A DNA stretch of 64,000 nt from an uncultured bacterium (GCA_958349055.1 CATWBO010000003.1:19492-83491), one strand, 5' to 3'. Numbered from the stretch's first letter, positions 7,610 through 17,004 are shown. Translations and numbers: made by a program. Notes: generated by a model from the sequence alone, not told the origin.

Positions 7610-9757
7610 ATGGATCTTATCGCCCAGCTCGCCCGCGAGCTCAACCTTAAGGCTGACAACATCGAGACAGCCGTCAAGCTCATCGACGAGGGCAACACCA
7701 TTCCCTTTATCTCGCGCTACCGCAAGGAAGCAACGGGCGGCATGAACGACGTCGCCCTGCGCGCACTCGACGAGCGCCTGTCCTACCTGCGCAATCTTGA
7801 GCAGCGCAAAGAGGACGTCATTCTGCTCATCGACGCCCAGGGCAAACTCACGCCCGAACTCGAGCAGCGGATTCGCGAGGCCACGCAGCTCCAGCGTGTC
7901 GAGGACCTCTACAAGCCCTACCGCAAAAAGCGCATGACCCGCGCACAGAAGGCCCGCGAGGCAGGTCTGGAGCCACTCGCCAATATGATCATCATGCAGG
8001 CTTCGGCCAAGGGCAGCGCCCTCGACGCCGCCGCGGCATACGTCAACGAGGAGGCCGGCTTCGACACGCCCGAAAAAGCGCTCGCCGGCGCGGCCGACAT
8101 CGTGGCCGAGACGGTAGCCGAGGACCCGGAGAACGTCGCCGACCTGCGCGCCTTTACACAAAACACCGCCGACATCGTCGTCGAGGCCACCGACCCCGCC
8201 GAGAAGACCCCCTACGAGCCGTACTACAGCTATGATGAGCCGCTGCGCCGTATACCCAACCACCGCGTGCTGGCTATCGACCGCGGCGAGCGTGAGGGCA
8301 AGCTCCGCGTGCGCGTGAACGTCGACGGCGCCGCCGCCACGGCACGCCTCGGCAGCCGTTGGCCCCGACGCCAGGGCGTCTTCGCCCCCATCTTCGATGC
8401 CGCCATCGCCGATGGCTACAAGCGCCTCATGGCCCCCTCGCTGGAGCGCGAGGCCCGCGCCAAGCTCACCGTTCGCGCCCAGACCGAGGCCATCAACGTC
8501 TTTGCCAAGAATCTCGAGGGCCTGCTCTCGGCACGCCCCGTGCGCGGCGCCCGCGTGCTCGCGCTCGATCCGGGCTACCGCACCGGCTGCAAGGTCGCCG
8601 TCATGGACGAGACCGGCAAGCTGCTCGACCACGGCGTGGTCTACCCCACCAAACCGCGCCACGACGTCGCCGGCACCAAGCGCGAGCTCGCCCGCCTCGT
8701 CAAAAAGGACGGCGTCAACACCATCGTCATCGGCAACGGCACCGCCAGCCGCGAGACCGAGGAGGTCGTCTCGGAGTTTATTGCCGAGCAGGCGCTCAGC
8801 CTTCGCTACACCATCGTCAACGAGGCCGGCGCGTCGGTGTACTCCGCCTCCGAGCTCGCCAGCCAGGAATATCCCGACCTGGACGTCACCGTACGTGGCG
8901 CCATGAGCCTGGGCCGCCGCCTGCAGGACCCGCTGGCAGAGCTCGTCAAGATTCCGCCCCAGTCCATCGGCGTGGGCCAGTACCAGCACGACCTCGACCA
9001 GGCCGAGCTTTCACGCACCCTGGGCCACGTGGTGGAGGACGTCGTTAACCGCGTGGGCGTCGATGTAAACACCGCGAGCGCGAGCCTGCTGGGATACGTT
9101 TCGGGCATCACGCCGAGCGTGGCCAAAAACATCGTGGCGTACCGCGAGGAAAACGGCGCCTTTACCGATCGCCGCCAGCTCAAGAAGGTCCCCAAGCTGG
9201 GACCCAAGGCGTACCTCAACGCCGCAGGTTTCCTGCGCATCAGCGGCGGCAAGAACCCGCTTGACGCGACAAGCGTCCACCCCGAAAGCTACGAGGTGGC
9301 CACGGCCGTCCTGGAGCGCGCCGGCGTTGCGGCAAGCGAGCTCAGCCGCGGCGGCGTGCCCGATATCGAGCGCCGCCTGGGCAGCATCTCGGCGCTGGCA
9401 AGCGACCTGGACTGCGGCACCCTGACGCTCATCGACATCGTCAACGAGCTCAAGAAGCCCGGTCGCGACCCGCGCGACGACGCGCCCGAGGTAGTCTTTA
9501 GCCGCTCGGCGCTTTCGATCGACGACTTGGAGCCCGGCATGGAGCTCAAGGGAACGGTGCGCAACGTTGTGGACTTTGGCGCCTTCGTCGACGTGGGCGT
9601 GCACCAGGACGGCCTCGTGCACATCTCCAAGCTCGCCAACCGCTTCGTCAAGCACCCGAGCGACGTGGTGCGCGTCGGCGACACGGTCAAGGTGTGGGTC
9701 GAAAAGGTCGATCGCGACCGCAAGAAAATCTCGCTCACCATGGTGCAGGGGAAGTAA
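7610..9757 (+). CDS. tex: Tex-family RNA-binding transcription accessory protein
   Basis: A 715-residue protein with the full Tex layout. The N-terminal helical Tex domain begins MDLIAQLARELNL and includes the stretch PFISRYRKEATGG. A YqgF-like RNase H fold follows (ALDPGYRTGCKVAVMDETGK, about residue 320), then helix-hairpin-helix motifs (about residues 490-560). A C-terminal S1 RNA-binding domain begins at GTVRNVVDFGAFVDVGVHQ (about residue 645). Tex binds nucleic acid and affects transcription. The ATG at 7610 has AAGGAG nearby and matches the family's N-terminus; a longer open frame reaching 7523 does not. The gene appears to be monocistronic. Confidence 0.97.
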   Translation: MDLIAQLARELNLKADNIETAVKLIDEGNTIPFISRYRKEATGGMNDVALRALDERLSYLRNLEQRKEDVILLIDAQGKLTPELEQRIREATQLQRVEDLYKPYRKKRMTRAQKAREAGLEPLANMIIMQASAKGSALDAAAAYVNEEAGFDTPEKALAGAADIVAETVAEDPENVADLRAFTQNTADIVVEATDPAEKTPYEPYYSYDEPLRRIPNHRVLAIDRGEREGKLRVRVNVDGAAATARLGSRWPRRQGVFAPIFDAAIADGYKRLMAPSLEREARAKLTVRAQTEAINVFAKNLEGLLSARPVRGARVLALDPGYRTGCKVAVMDETGKLLDHGVVYPTKPRHDVAGTKRELARLVKKDGVNTIVIGNGTASRETEEVVSEFIAEQALSLRYTIVNEAGASVYSASELASQEYPDLDVTVRGAMSLGRRLQDPLAELVKIPPQSIGVGQYQHDLDQAELSRTLGHVVEDVVNRVGVDVNTASASLLGYVSGITPSVAKNIVAYREENGAFTDRRQLKKVPKLGPKAYLNAAGFLRISGGKNPLDATSVHPESYEVATAVLERAGVAASELSRGGVPDIERRLGSISALASDLDCGTLTLIDIVNELKKPGRDPRDDAPEVVFSRSALSIDDLEPGMELKGTVRNVVDFGAFVDVGVHQDGLVHISKLANRFVKHPSDVVRVGDTVKVWVEKVDRDRKKISLTMVQGK

Positions 9758-9766
9758 ACCGCCAAA

Positions 9767-9981
9767 GCAAGGGTACCCCCTGCAGCGACGTGCAAAATCG
9801 CGAGTATTCTGCAGATTCCACCGTTCCGGATGCCCCTCAGAGACGAAAAAGCAAGAAACAGCCCCCGTTTTAGCGTCATCAGAGCCAAAACGAGGGCTGT
9901 TCCGCGCTTCAACCAGCTGGTAAAAGCCTTTACTTTGCTGAATATTCTCAATTTTGCACGGCGCAGGCGGGGGTACCTTTG
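9767..9981. repeat. About 215-nt inverted-repeat element, copy 1 (GTGCA..GAGTATTC family)
   Basis: The ends at 9767-9815 and 9932-9981 are inverted repeats of about 45 nt with some mismatches. Both carry GGGTACC, CGTGCAAAAT and an AGTATTCTGCA-like block. The centre holds a second perfect hairpin, AACAGCCC..GTTTT with AAAAC..GGGCTGTT (about 9857-9902). A relative lies at 54958-55188. The element sits directly behind tex in the gap before the convergent transaldolase gene. Confidence 0.8.
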
Positions 9982-9984
9982 TCC

Positions 9985-10159
9985 ACGGCAGAATATGGAA
10001 GCCAATCACCAACCTACTGGCAAGTTCGTGTCGGCAGCCCCGGCCTTTCCTTTGCCTAGCGCGACCCTCGCGAAGCGCGTAAGCGATAGGGAAAGGAAAG
10101 GCCGGGGCGAGCAGCCCGCGGCGCAGCCAGTGTTCGCGTTACGGCAGAATATGGAAGCC
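9985..10159. repeat. 19-bp direct repeat bracketing a palindrome; copies the 3' end of the transaldolase gene
   Basis: ACGGCAGAATATGGAAGCC occurs at 9985-10003 and again at 10141-10159. The second copy is the last six codons of the transaldolase-like gene. The first lies 156 nt away and recreates the same C-terminal residues (GFHILP) on the minus strand. The palindrome at 10037-10108 lies between them. This pattern fits a target duplication or slippage when the palindrome was inserted. Confidence 0.7.
10037..10108. repeat. Long inverted repeat between convergent genes
   Basis: Arms of 26 nt (10037-10062 and 10083-10108) match with about two mismatches, with GCCCCGGCCTTTCCTTTGCC at the left. 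The loop contains CGCGAAGCGCG. A similar loop string appears at the very end of the window. It lies in the 3' gap between tex and the transaldolase gene. Confidence 0.82.
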
Positions 10160-10843
10160 CAAAGCGGCGATATCCTTGGCAAAGCCGCGCACGGTGTCGA
10201 GCGAGACCTCGTACGGATCACGGCCGATGTTCTTGCGCTTGGCCAGGATGCTATTGGGCACCGTGATGATCTGGCAACCGCATCCTTCCGCCTGGTAAAT
10301 ATTGATAAGCTCGCGTGTGGATGCCCACAGGACCTCGCAGTTGGGCTTGGCGGCGGCCTTCTTGACCGACTCCGTCATAAACGGAATGGGGTCGACGCCG
10401 GTGTCGGCGATGCGGCCGGCAAAGAGCGAGATGATAGACGGCGTCTCGGCGTCAACGGCCTCGACCATCTCGTCGACCTGCGTAGGCGTAAAGATGGTAG
10501 TGACGTTAACCTTGATGCCGTCGGCCGAAAGCTTGCGGACCAGCTCGGCGGTGGACTCGCCCTTGGTGGTCACGCACGGAATCTTGACGTAGACGTTATC
10601 TGCCCAGGTAGCGATCTCGCGGGCCTCGATCTCCATGGTCTCGACGTCGTCGGCAAAGACCTCAAACGACACGGACACATCGGTGATGTGGGCCAGGACC
10701 TCCTTGGCAAACGCGCGGTAATCCGTCACGCCGCCCTTCTTCATAAGGGACGGGTTGGTCGTGAAACCCTGAACGTTGCCGTTCTCGTACATGTCGAGCA
10801 TGCCCTCGAGGTTTGCACCGTCAGCGAACACCTTGATTGCCAT
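10139..10843 (-). CDS. Transaldolase-family protein (fructose-6-phosphate aldolase-like)
   Basis: A 234-residue short transaldolase. It should form a Schiff base with a sugar phosphate and carry out aldol cleavage or transfer in the cytoplasm. FTTNPSLM near residue 30 and the Lys in VYVKIP (about residue 85) are the family's conserved sites. The Asp in the first strand (KVFADGANL) is also typical. The length fits the small FSA/TalC group rather than the 320-residue classical enzymes. The start at 10843 has AAGGAA upstream and the usual MxIKxFxDxAN opening; an upstream ATG at 10867 is less likely. FSA and true small transaldolase cannot be separated by eye. Confidence 0.92.
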   Translation of the reverse strand: MAIKVFADGANLEGMLDMYENGNVQGFTTNPSLMKKGGVTDYRAFAKEVLAHITDVSVSFEVFADDVETMEIEAREIATWADNVYVKIPCVTTKGESTAELVRKLSADGIKVNVTTIFTPTQVDEMVEAVDAETPSIISLFAGRIADTGVDPIPFMTESVKKAAAKPNCEVLWASTRELINIYQAEGCGCQIITVPNSILAKRKNIGRDPYEVSLDTVRGFAKDIAALGFHILP

Positions 10844-11036
10844 CTGCCTGATTCCTTTCGTCTGCATACGGCCGATAAACTGCTAAACACTTTACCTATG
10901 TTTATCAAGGCGTGAGCTGCGGGTTTTTATCTTCTCGGCGAACGGTATAAACACCTCAGTGTTTGGATTGATAAATCGATTGAGCATGCAAACGCAAAGA
11001 GTCGCAGTTTAAGCAAACGTCAGAAGGCGAGATTCA

Positions 11037-11864
11037 TTAGATGAGGCCGAAATGTTGCATCGCTGTGACGGTGCCATCGTGTGCAACATCGTCGGTCACG
11101 TAGTCGGCGACTGCCTTGACCTCGGGCATGGCGTTGCCCATGGCTACAGCCGTCTCGACGGCGGCGAGCATGCCCAGGTCGTTGCCCGAATCGCCAAAGC
11201 CAAAGGTGCGCGCATTGCCAGTGCGGCCCAGATACTCCAGCGCTCGCGCCACGCCCAAGCCCTTGTCGATGCCTTTGGGGCTCAGCTCGCGATTCTGGCC
11301 ACCGGTGTTGCACAGCTCAAACTCGCGATCGATAAAGCCATCATCGTTGGCTACGCGAGCCAGGTCGCACGCGTTAATGCACACCTTGCCTACGCGCAAG
11401 CGGCCATCGACGCGCATCTGATCAACGCCGTGCACCACGCCGGCGCCTAGCAGAAATGACTGTTCGACACCAACTGGCTCAAGTGAATAGGTGGCACCGT
11501 TCGTCTCGAACAACGCCTCGCCGCCCGCCACAGTAATACGACGCGCGAGCTCCGCGATAACGTCCTCGTCAAAGCAGTCCTCATGCACCACGCGGCCCTC
11601 GACCTCGAGCGTCGCCCCCGCCATGGCAACGATACCCGCCGGGTTCAGTGCACGCAGGCCATCGGCAATCAGCCACAAGGGGCGACCCGTGCAGATAAAT
11701 GCCCGGTGACCCGCATTGCGCAGTCGACCAAATGCATCGACAACAGCCTTCGACGGATGGACTGCATTGAAGTCCTTATCGGTCATATCGTCGGGATCGA
11801 ACGACGTCAGCGTGCCGTCCACGTCAAAAAAGAGCACGGCGGAATCGGGGCACGCATCAATCAT
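11037..11864 (-). CDS. HAD-superfamily (Cof-like) phosphatase
   Basis: A 275-residue HAD hydrolase of the Cof type. The nucleophile motif FFDVDGTLTSFD is at the N-terminus, motif II (FICTGRP) near residue 53 and motif IV GFGDSGNDLGML near residue 230. A C2 cap lies between. Such enzymes remove phosphate from sugar phosphates, pyridoxal phosphate or flavins. The start is chosen for AAGGAA just upstream and for the usual short lead into the DxD motif. It is transcribed towards the transaldolase gene with about 190 nt between them. The substrate is unknown. Confidence 0.92.
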   Translation of the reverse strand: MIDACPDSAVLFFDVDGTLTSFDPDDMTDKDFNAVHPSKAVVDAFGRLRNAGHRAFICTGRPLWLIADGLRALNPAGIVAMAGATLEVEGRVVHEDCFDEDVIAELARRITVAGGEALFETNGATYSLEPVGVEQSFLLGAGVVHGVDQMRVDGRLRVGKVCINACDLARVANDDGFIDREFELCNTGGQNRELSPKGIDKGLGVARALEYLGRTGNARTFGFGDSGNDLGMLAAVETAVAMGNAMPEVKAVADYVTDDVAHDGTVTAMQHFGLI

Positions 11865-11939
11865 ATGGGTTCCTTTCGAGGATAAGGGCAAACGAAGCAT
11901 CCATCATATAATGGAGCGACGCAACCAGAGAGGTCACCC

Positions 11940-14498
11940 ATGGAATTTTACGCAAGCTGCCCCGAGGGCTTTGAGTCCGCACTCGCCGATGAGCTTAAAC
12001 GCCTCGGGCTTTCGCATGTCCGCCGCCTGAAGGGCCGCGCTACGTTTGAGGGCGAGCTCGAAGAAGGCTACCGCGCCTGTCTGTGGTCGCGCCTGGCGAG
12101 CCGCGTGTTCGTGGTACTCGGGCGCTTTGAGGCGCAGGATGCCGATGAGCTGTACGACGGCGTTTACGACATCGCCTGGGAGAGCATCGTCCGCCCGGGT
12201 GCCACCATCGCCATCACCGCTCGCGGCGTGACCGAGCAGCTGCGCAACACACGCTTCTCCGCCCTGCGCGCCAAAGACGCGCTGTGCGACCGCCTGGCCG
12301 AGGCCACGGGCCGTCGCGCCGACGTTGACGCCGCCGACCCCGACGTTCACCTGCTGCTTTCGCTGCGTCAGCGCCGTGCGAGCATCAGCCTGGACCTTTC
12401 GGGCGATCCGCTGTTCAAGCGTCTGCCGCCCGCGGCGACCCGTGCCGGCGAGGGCGCGCACGTGCTGCGCCCCGACTACGCCGCCCTGGTGCTGGCGCAG
12501 GTCGGCTGGACCGCACTGTGCGAGCGCGAGCTGACGGCCGACGATTACGAGAACGAGGCTCTGCCCACGCTGATTGACGCCTCGTGCGCCGGCGGCGGCC
12601 TGCTGTTGGAGGCCGTGAATATCCTGACCGACCGCGCCCCGGGTGCTGCCCGTGGGCGCTGGGGCTTTGAGGGCTGGCAGTTGCACGATCCCGCCCTGTG
12701 GGAGCGGCTGCTTGCCGAGGCGCGCGAGCGCGAGGCCGCAGCCCGCGAGCGCCAGGCGCGCATCGTTGCCGTGGACATCGATCCCGCCGCCCGCAAGACC
12801 GCCGAGTGCATGGTCAAGTGCGCCGGCTACAAGCGCTTTGTCGATTTTTGCGCCGCCAAGCCTGCCACCGTGCTGGATCACGCGGGCGCTGTCGCCGGTG
12901 CCGCCATCGTCGCGGACACCACCGAAACGCCGCTGTCGCTCATGCACGATGCCATGACGCTTATCGGTGAGCTGCGCCGCGCGCCCGAGCTTGCTTCGGC
13001 ACCGGTCGCCGCGCTCACCCGCGACGGCCTCATGGCCCGCGCGCTCCGCGCCGAGCCCGAGCGCTCCATCGCCGTCATGCCCAATAACGAGGAAGCAGCC
13101 ATCGAGGTCTGGCCCTCGCTCGACCACGCCGCCGCGGCGTTTGAAGCCGCGGCCAGCGCGGGCGCCGAGGAGCAGACCGCGGATGCCGAAGACGATACCG
13201 CCAACACCCCCATGCCCGAGCCCGCCGCCACGCTCGACCTGGGCGACGGCAAGCCGCTGCCCGTGCTCATCCCCGAGTCCGAGCAGTTCGCCAACCGCCT
13301 GCGCAAGAACGCCCGCCTGCGCCGCAAGTGGGCCAAGCGCGAGGGCGTGAGCTGCTACCGCGTCTACGATGCCGACCTGCCCGACTACTCTGCCGCCATC
13401 GACCTGTACGAGGGCTGCCCGCAAACACCGGGCCGCTGGCTCGTCATCGCCGAATACGCCGCACCCAAGACCATCGACCCCGCGCTGGCTCAGGCTCGCA
13501 TGCTCGACATCTTGGCCATCGCGCCGCGCATTCTGGACGTCCCCGCCGAGCACGTGCACGCCAAGGCCCGCATGCGCTCGCGCGGCGGCTCGCAGTACGG
13601 CAAGCAGGGCGCCGGCAAGGGCGGCTCGGGCGAGCGCGCCAACATCGCGCGCCGTCGTCTGCCGCTCATCGAAGAGGGCGGACTCACCTTTGCCGTCAAC
13701 TTTGACGACTATTTGGATGTGGGCATCTTCCTGGATCATCGCGTCACGCGCAACCTGGTGCGCGAGCACGCCAAGCAGGCGCGCCGCTTCCTCAACCTGT
13801 TTGCCTACACCGGCACTGCCACCTGCTACGCGGCCGATGGCGGCGTCGAGGAGACCGTGACGGTCGACCTTTCCAACACCTACCTGGACTGGGCCGAGCG
13901 CAATATGCGCCAGAACGGCTTTGTTGGTCCGCAGCATCATTTTGTGCGCGACGACGTGCTCGCCTGGATTCGCGACCAGCGCCAGACGCGCAACCGCTGG
14001 GACCTGATCTTTGTCGACCCGCCCACGTTCTCGAACTCGTCCAAGATGAGCCGCCGCACCTGGGATGTCCAGCGCGACCATGTTGAGCTGTTGGCCGGCG
14101 TATCGCGCCTGCTCGCGCAGGGCGGCCATGCCATCTTTAGCTGCAACCTGCGCGGCTTCCGCCCCGAAACGCGCAAGCTCGCGCGCGCGGGCGTGGTGCT
14201 GGAGGACGTTACGGCGCAGACCATCCCCGAGGACTTCGCGCGCAACCAGAAGGTGCACCATTGCTACATCGTGCGCCGCCTGCCCATCGAGGATGCCATG
14301 GCAGAGGTCGGCTTTAGCGCCGAGGAGATTGCCGAGCGCGTCGAGGAGCTGCGCAACCCCGAAGCCCGCAAACCCCGTGCGGCAGCACCCGCGCACGCGC
14401 AGGCCGGCAACGGCAAGTCCAACTTTGCCGGCAAGCCCTTCCCCGCCGGCAAGCCCAAAAAGAAGAAGTTCTACGCCAGCAAGCCCAAGGGCAAATAA
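11940..14498 (+). CDS. rlmL: RlmKL-like 23S rRNA methyltransferase with a degenerate first methyltransferase module
   Basis: An 852-residue protein matching the bifunctional RlmKL layout. A THUMP region begins MEFYASCPEGFESALADELK (residues 1-150), then comes an RlmL-type module (about 190-400), an acidic linker (about 400-440) and an RlmK-type Rossmann methyltransferase (about 450-780). The C-terminal module keeps FAYTGTATCYAADGG and the motif VDPPTFSNSSKM. The first module keeps the RWGFEGWQLHDPALW region, but its SAM loop reads DASCAGGG instead of DPMCGSGT. The NPPY motif is absent; ADTTETPLSL stands near its place. The RlmK activity (m7G2069) is likely intact and the RlmL activity (m2G2445) doubtful. 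A basic Lys/Pro-rich tail ends the protein, which is about 150 residues longer than the E. coli enzyme. Confidence 0.88.
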   Translation: MEFYASCPEGFESALADELKRLGLSHVRRLKGRATFEGELEEGYRACLWSRLASRVFVVLGRFEAQDADELYDGVYDIAWESIVRPGATIAITARGVTEQLRNTRFSALRAKDALCDRLAEATGRRADVDAADPDVHLLLSLRQRRASISLDLSGDPLFKRLPPAATRAGEGAHVLRPDYAALVLAQVGWTALCERELTADDYENEALPTLIDASCAGGGLLLEAVNILTDRAPGAARGRWGFEGWQLHDPALWERLLAEAREREAAARERQARIVAVDIDPAARKTAECMVKCAGYKRFVDFCAAKPATVLDHAGAVAGAAIVADTTETPLSLMHDAMTLIGELRRAPELASAPVAALTRDGLMARALRAEPERSIAVMPNNEEAAIEVWPSLDHAAAAFEAAASAGAEEQTADAEDDTANTPMPEPAATLDLGDGKPLPVLIPESEQFANRLRKNARLRRKWAKREGVSCYRVYDADLPDYSAAIDLYEGCPQTPGRWLVIAEYAAPKTIDPALAQARMLDILAIAPRILDVPAEHVHAKARMRSRGGSQYGKQGAGKGGSGERANIARRRLPLIEEGGLTFAVNFDDYLDVGIFLDHRVTRNLVREHAKQARRFLNLFAYTGTATCYAADGGVEETVTVDLSNTYLDWAERNMRQNGFVGPQHHFVRDDVLAWIRDQRQTRNRWDLIFVDPPTFSNSSKMSRRTWDVQRDHVELLAGVSRLLAQGGHAIFSCNLRGFRPETRKLARAGVVLEDVTAQTIPEDFARNQKVHHCYIVRRLPIEDAMAEVGFSAEEIAERVEELRNPEARKPRAAAPAHAQAGNGKSNFAGKPFPAGKPKKKKFYASKPKGK

Positions 14499-14501
14499 CA
14501 A

Positions 14502-14566
14502 AGTTGCGGTGGAATACGGACTGTTTTGCCTGGAATTAGGCATGTAGACCGTATTTCACCGCAACT
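14502..14566. repeat. Palindrome family AGTTGCGGTGGAATA, copy 1
   Basis: AGTTGCGGTGGAATACGG (14502-14519) and its complement (14549-14566) form a perfect 18-bp stem between convergent genes. A second copy at 51519-51587 shares the outer 15 bases, but its inner stem differs and still pairs. This suggests selection for structure. Confidence 0.85.
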
Positions 14567-14590
14567 CATATTGGGATGGTGGTTGGCTAT

Positions 14591-15304
14591 CTAGCCTTGG
14601 GTGACTAGGCGGTAGCCAATGCCTACGTGCGTTTGGATATAGCGCGGGTGCGCGGGGTCGGACTCGATCTTCTTGCGCAGCGTGCCCATAAAGACACGCA
14701 GGCTCGCCAGGTCGCTCTTGGTCGCCGTGCCCCAAATCTCGTGCAAAATAAACTGGTGCGTGAGCACCTTGTCGGCGTTGTGTGCCAGCAGGCACAGGAG
14801 CTTGTACTCGATCGGCGTCAGGTGCAGCTCCTCGCCGTCCATCGTGGCGATGCCTGCGTCAAAGTCGATATGCAGCTCACCGGTATCGAATGTGCCCTCG
14901 GACGCACCCATGCCAACCTGCGCATACGAGAGACGCCTGAGCGTGGTGCGAATGCGCGCGAGCAGCTCCTCGACCGAAAACGGCTTGGTCAGGTAGTCGT
15001 CGGCACCGGCATCGAGCGCCCGGATCTTGTCCGCGTCCTCGCTGCGCGCCGAGACCACAATGATTGGCATGCCCGACCATGTGCGCACCGACTCCACCAC
15101 CTTGACGCCGTCCATATCGGGCAGGCCCAGATCGAGCAGCACGATGCTCGGCGCCTGCGACGAGGCGGCGGCGATAGCGGCATGGGCGGTCTCCACAGCC
15201 ATATGGCGCAGGCCGTGCGCCTCGAGCGCGGCAACGATGAGGTTGCGAACGGCGGGATCGTCCTCAACGACCAAGATGAGCGGTTTCACGGCAGAGTTCG
15301 GCAC
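14591..15304 (-). CDS. kdpE: KdpE-like response regulator
   Basis: A 237-residue OmpR/PhoB-type regulator. The receiver domain (about residues 5-120) has VVEDD, the phospho-acceptor in LLDLGLPDMDG and the Lys in YLTKPF. The C-terminal winged helix (about 140-235) carries LTPIEYKLLCLLAHNADKVL and GIGYRL. It should control potassium-related genes, though no kdpFABC is seen here. The GTG at 15304 is taken as start: AAGGAG lies 7 nt upstream, and only 4 nt separate it from the kinase stop. An upstream ATG at 15349 would overlap the kinase. The symbol rests on similarity and on the Kup gene nearby. Confidence 0.9.
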   Translation of the reverse strand: MPNSAVKPLILVVEDDPAVRNLIVAALEAHGLRHMAVETAHAAIAAASSQAPSIVLLDLGLPDMDGVKVVESVRTWSGMPIIVVSARSEDADKIRALDAGADDYLTKPFSVEELLARIRTTLRRLSYAQVGMGASEGTFDTGELHIDFDAGIATMDGEELHLTPIEYKLLCLLAHNADKVLTHQFILHEIWGTATKSDLASLRVFMGTLRKKIESDPAHPRYIQTHVGIGYRLVTQG

Positions 15305-15308
15305 GGTG

Positions 15309-16934
15309 CTACTCCTTATCAAACGAAACGTCGGCGGCGGGAAGCTCAATCGTGAAGACCGAGCCGTGCGGATCCGCCGCGGAAACCTCTATGCTACCGC
15401 CATGCGCCAACGCAATGGAGCGGCAGAGCGAAAGCCCCAGGCCCACGCTGCGGTGACTGTCAGCCAAGCCGTGGTTGGCGGTGTAGAACGACTCAAAGAT
15501 GCGCTCACGGTCCTCGGGTGCGATGCCCGGCCCGTCGTCAGCGACCGAACACCTCACGCACCCGCCGTCAGCGCCAATCGAGATCACAATATGCGAGCCT
15601 GCGGGCGTATAGGCGATGGCGTTGTTCACCAGATTGACCACCAGCTGCACCATCAGGCGCGCATCGACGTTGACGAGCGCCGGCTCATCGCACGGCACCA
15701 CCTTAAGGTCGTGCTCGCGCACGGCCGGGTTCACGTGGCGCAGCGCCTCCTCGACGATATCGTCCATGAGCTCGAGCGTTGTCGACAGATGCATGCCGCC
15801 GCCCTCGAGCTTGGTGATGGCAAGCAGGTTCTCGACGGTGGCGTTGAGCCACAGCGCATCCGAGCGAATGGATAGCAGCAGGCCGCGGCGCGTCTGGGCA
15901 TCGAGCACCGCGGTGCCGGTCGAGCCCTGGTCGAGCAGCACGTCGGCATTGCCCGAAATACTGGTAAGCGGCGTGCGCAGATCGTGCGAGATCGAGCGCA
16001 GCAGGTTGGCGTGCAGCTGCTCATTTTTGGCAAGCACCGCCGCCTCCTCGCGAGCCTCCATGGCGCGGGCGCGATCGAGTGCCAGCTCGCCTTCGCTCAC
16101 GATGGCATCGGCAAGTGTCCGCTCCTCGTGCGTCAGCACGTCGGGCTCGGCAACGATAGCCAGCACGCCCACCACCGAGGCGGGGTCGCCCGAGCGCACG
16201 AAGCCGTCACCCGAGCGCACGGTCAGGTATATGCCGTAGAACGCCGAACCGCCATAGGTGGCATCGAGCGGCGTTCCCACATAGGCGGACGCCGAGAGCC
16301 GCGGCGGCATCTGCGGCGCCAGTTCATGCACCGGCGCGACATCGCCCACGGCCGTGTACGTCGCGCGCGGCAGCAGGTCATCGCCCTCGGCGTCGGCGCT
16401 GTACCACACGACCGGACAGCCCGAAAGACGCGCCAGCTGCGTTGCCATAGCATGGACAATCTGCTGCTGATCGGCGCACCGCTGCAGCATGCGGTTGGTC
16501 TCGAGCACCATATGCGTGCGGCGGTCGCTGGCAGCGGCCTGCGCCAGGGCACGGCGCAGGGCCAAGGCAATCGAGCTCGACACGAGCGAGACCGCAAACA
16601 TGATGAAGAACATGCCGGGATAGACGCGGTCGATAAACGACAGCGAGTAGCGCGGATCGACAAATAAGAGGTTGTAGAGCGCCACGGCGGCCGCTGAGCT
16701 CAGCAGGCAATACAGGCGGCTCCAGGTAAAGAATGCGCACAGCTGCACGGCGAACACATAGACGATCATGATGCTCGGCGCGAGACCAGGATGGTCGAGC
16801 AACGCGCCCACAATCGTCGCCGCGACCAGCAGCCCCACCGATACGCAGGCGTCATACAGAGGAGTGCGGCGCGTCAGCGTTGTACGCCGCCACCAAAAGC
16901 TATCGGCAATATCGCCGTCCGTACGGACGTCCAT
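15309..16934 (-). CDS. kdpD: KdpD-like sensor histidine kinase lacking the N-terminal sensor domain
   Basis: A 541-residue membrane kinase. Four closely spaced membrane segments (about residues 25-130, DUF4118-like) are followed by a GAF-like region (about 150-290). The HisKA box SISHDLRTPLTS is near residue 316, and the ATPase domain has NLVNNAIAYTP, DDGPGIAPEDRERIFESF and GLGLSLCRSI. Canonical KdpD is about 900 residues, with an N-terminal KdpD/universal-stress part that is absent here. The stop lies 4 nt before the regulator start. A hairpin just upstream separates it from the Kup unit. It probably senses potassium limitation or osmotic state by a route that does not need the missing part. 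Confidence 0.9.
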   Translation of the reverse strand: MDVRTDGDIADSFWWRRTTLTRRTPLYDACVSVGLLVAATIVGALLDHPGLAPSIMIVYVFAVQLCAFFTWSRLYCLLSSAAAVALYNLLFVDPRYSLSFIDRVYPGMFFIMFAVSLVSSSIALALRRALAQAAASDRRTHMVLETNRMLQRCADQQQIVHAMATQLARLSGCPVVWYSADAEGDDLLPRATYTAVGDVAPVHELAPQMPPRLSASAYVGTPLDATYGGSAFYGIYLTVRSGDGFVRSGDPASVVGVLAIVAEPDVLTHEERTLADAIVSEGELALDRARAMEAREEAAVLAKNEQLHANLLRSISHDLRTPLTSISGNADVLLDQGSTGTAVLDAQTRRGLLLSIRSDALWLNATVENLLAITKLEGGGMHLSTTLELMDDIVEEALRHVNPAVREHDLKVVPCDEPALVNVDARLMVQLVVNLVNNAIAYTPAGSHIVISIGADGGCVRCSVADDGPGIAPEDRERIFESFYTANHGLADSHRSVGLGLSLCRSIALAHGGSIEVSAADPHGSVFTIELPAADVSFDKE

Positions 16935-16959
16935 CAGCGCCCCGCCCCTCTCTCAAAAA

Positions 16960-17004
16960 CAAAAACCACCACAAAGGGGACAGGCACCTTTGTGGTGGTT
17001 TTCC
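16960..17004. terminator. Hairpin between the kup unit and the kinase gene
   Basis: AAAACCACCACAAAGG (16962-16977) pairs perfectly with 16987-17002 across GGGACAGGC-like loop sequence. On the minus strand it is followed by a T-rich stretch. It should end or attenuate transcription from kup before the kinase gene, whose start is only about 26 nt further on. Confidence 0.78.

Noticed and set aside
11934..14543. 869-codon open frame opposite the RlmKL-like gene
   Set aside because: Shadow frame; the + strand has clear THUMP and methyltransferase motifs.
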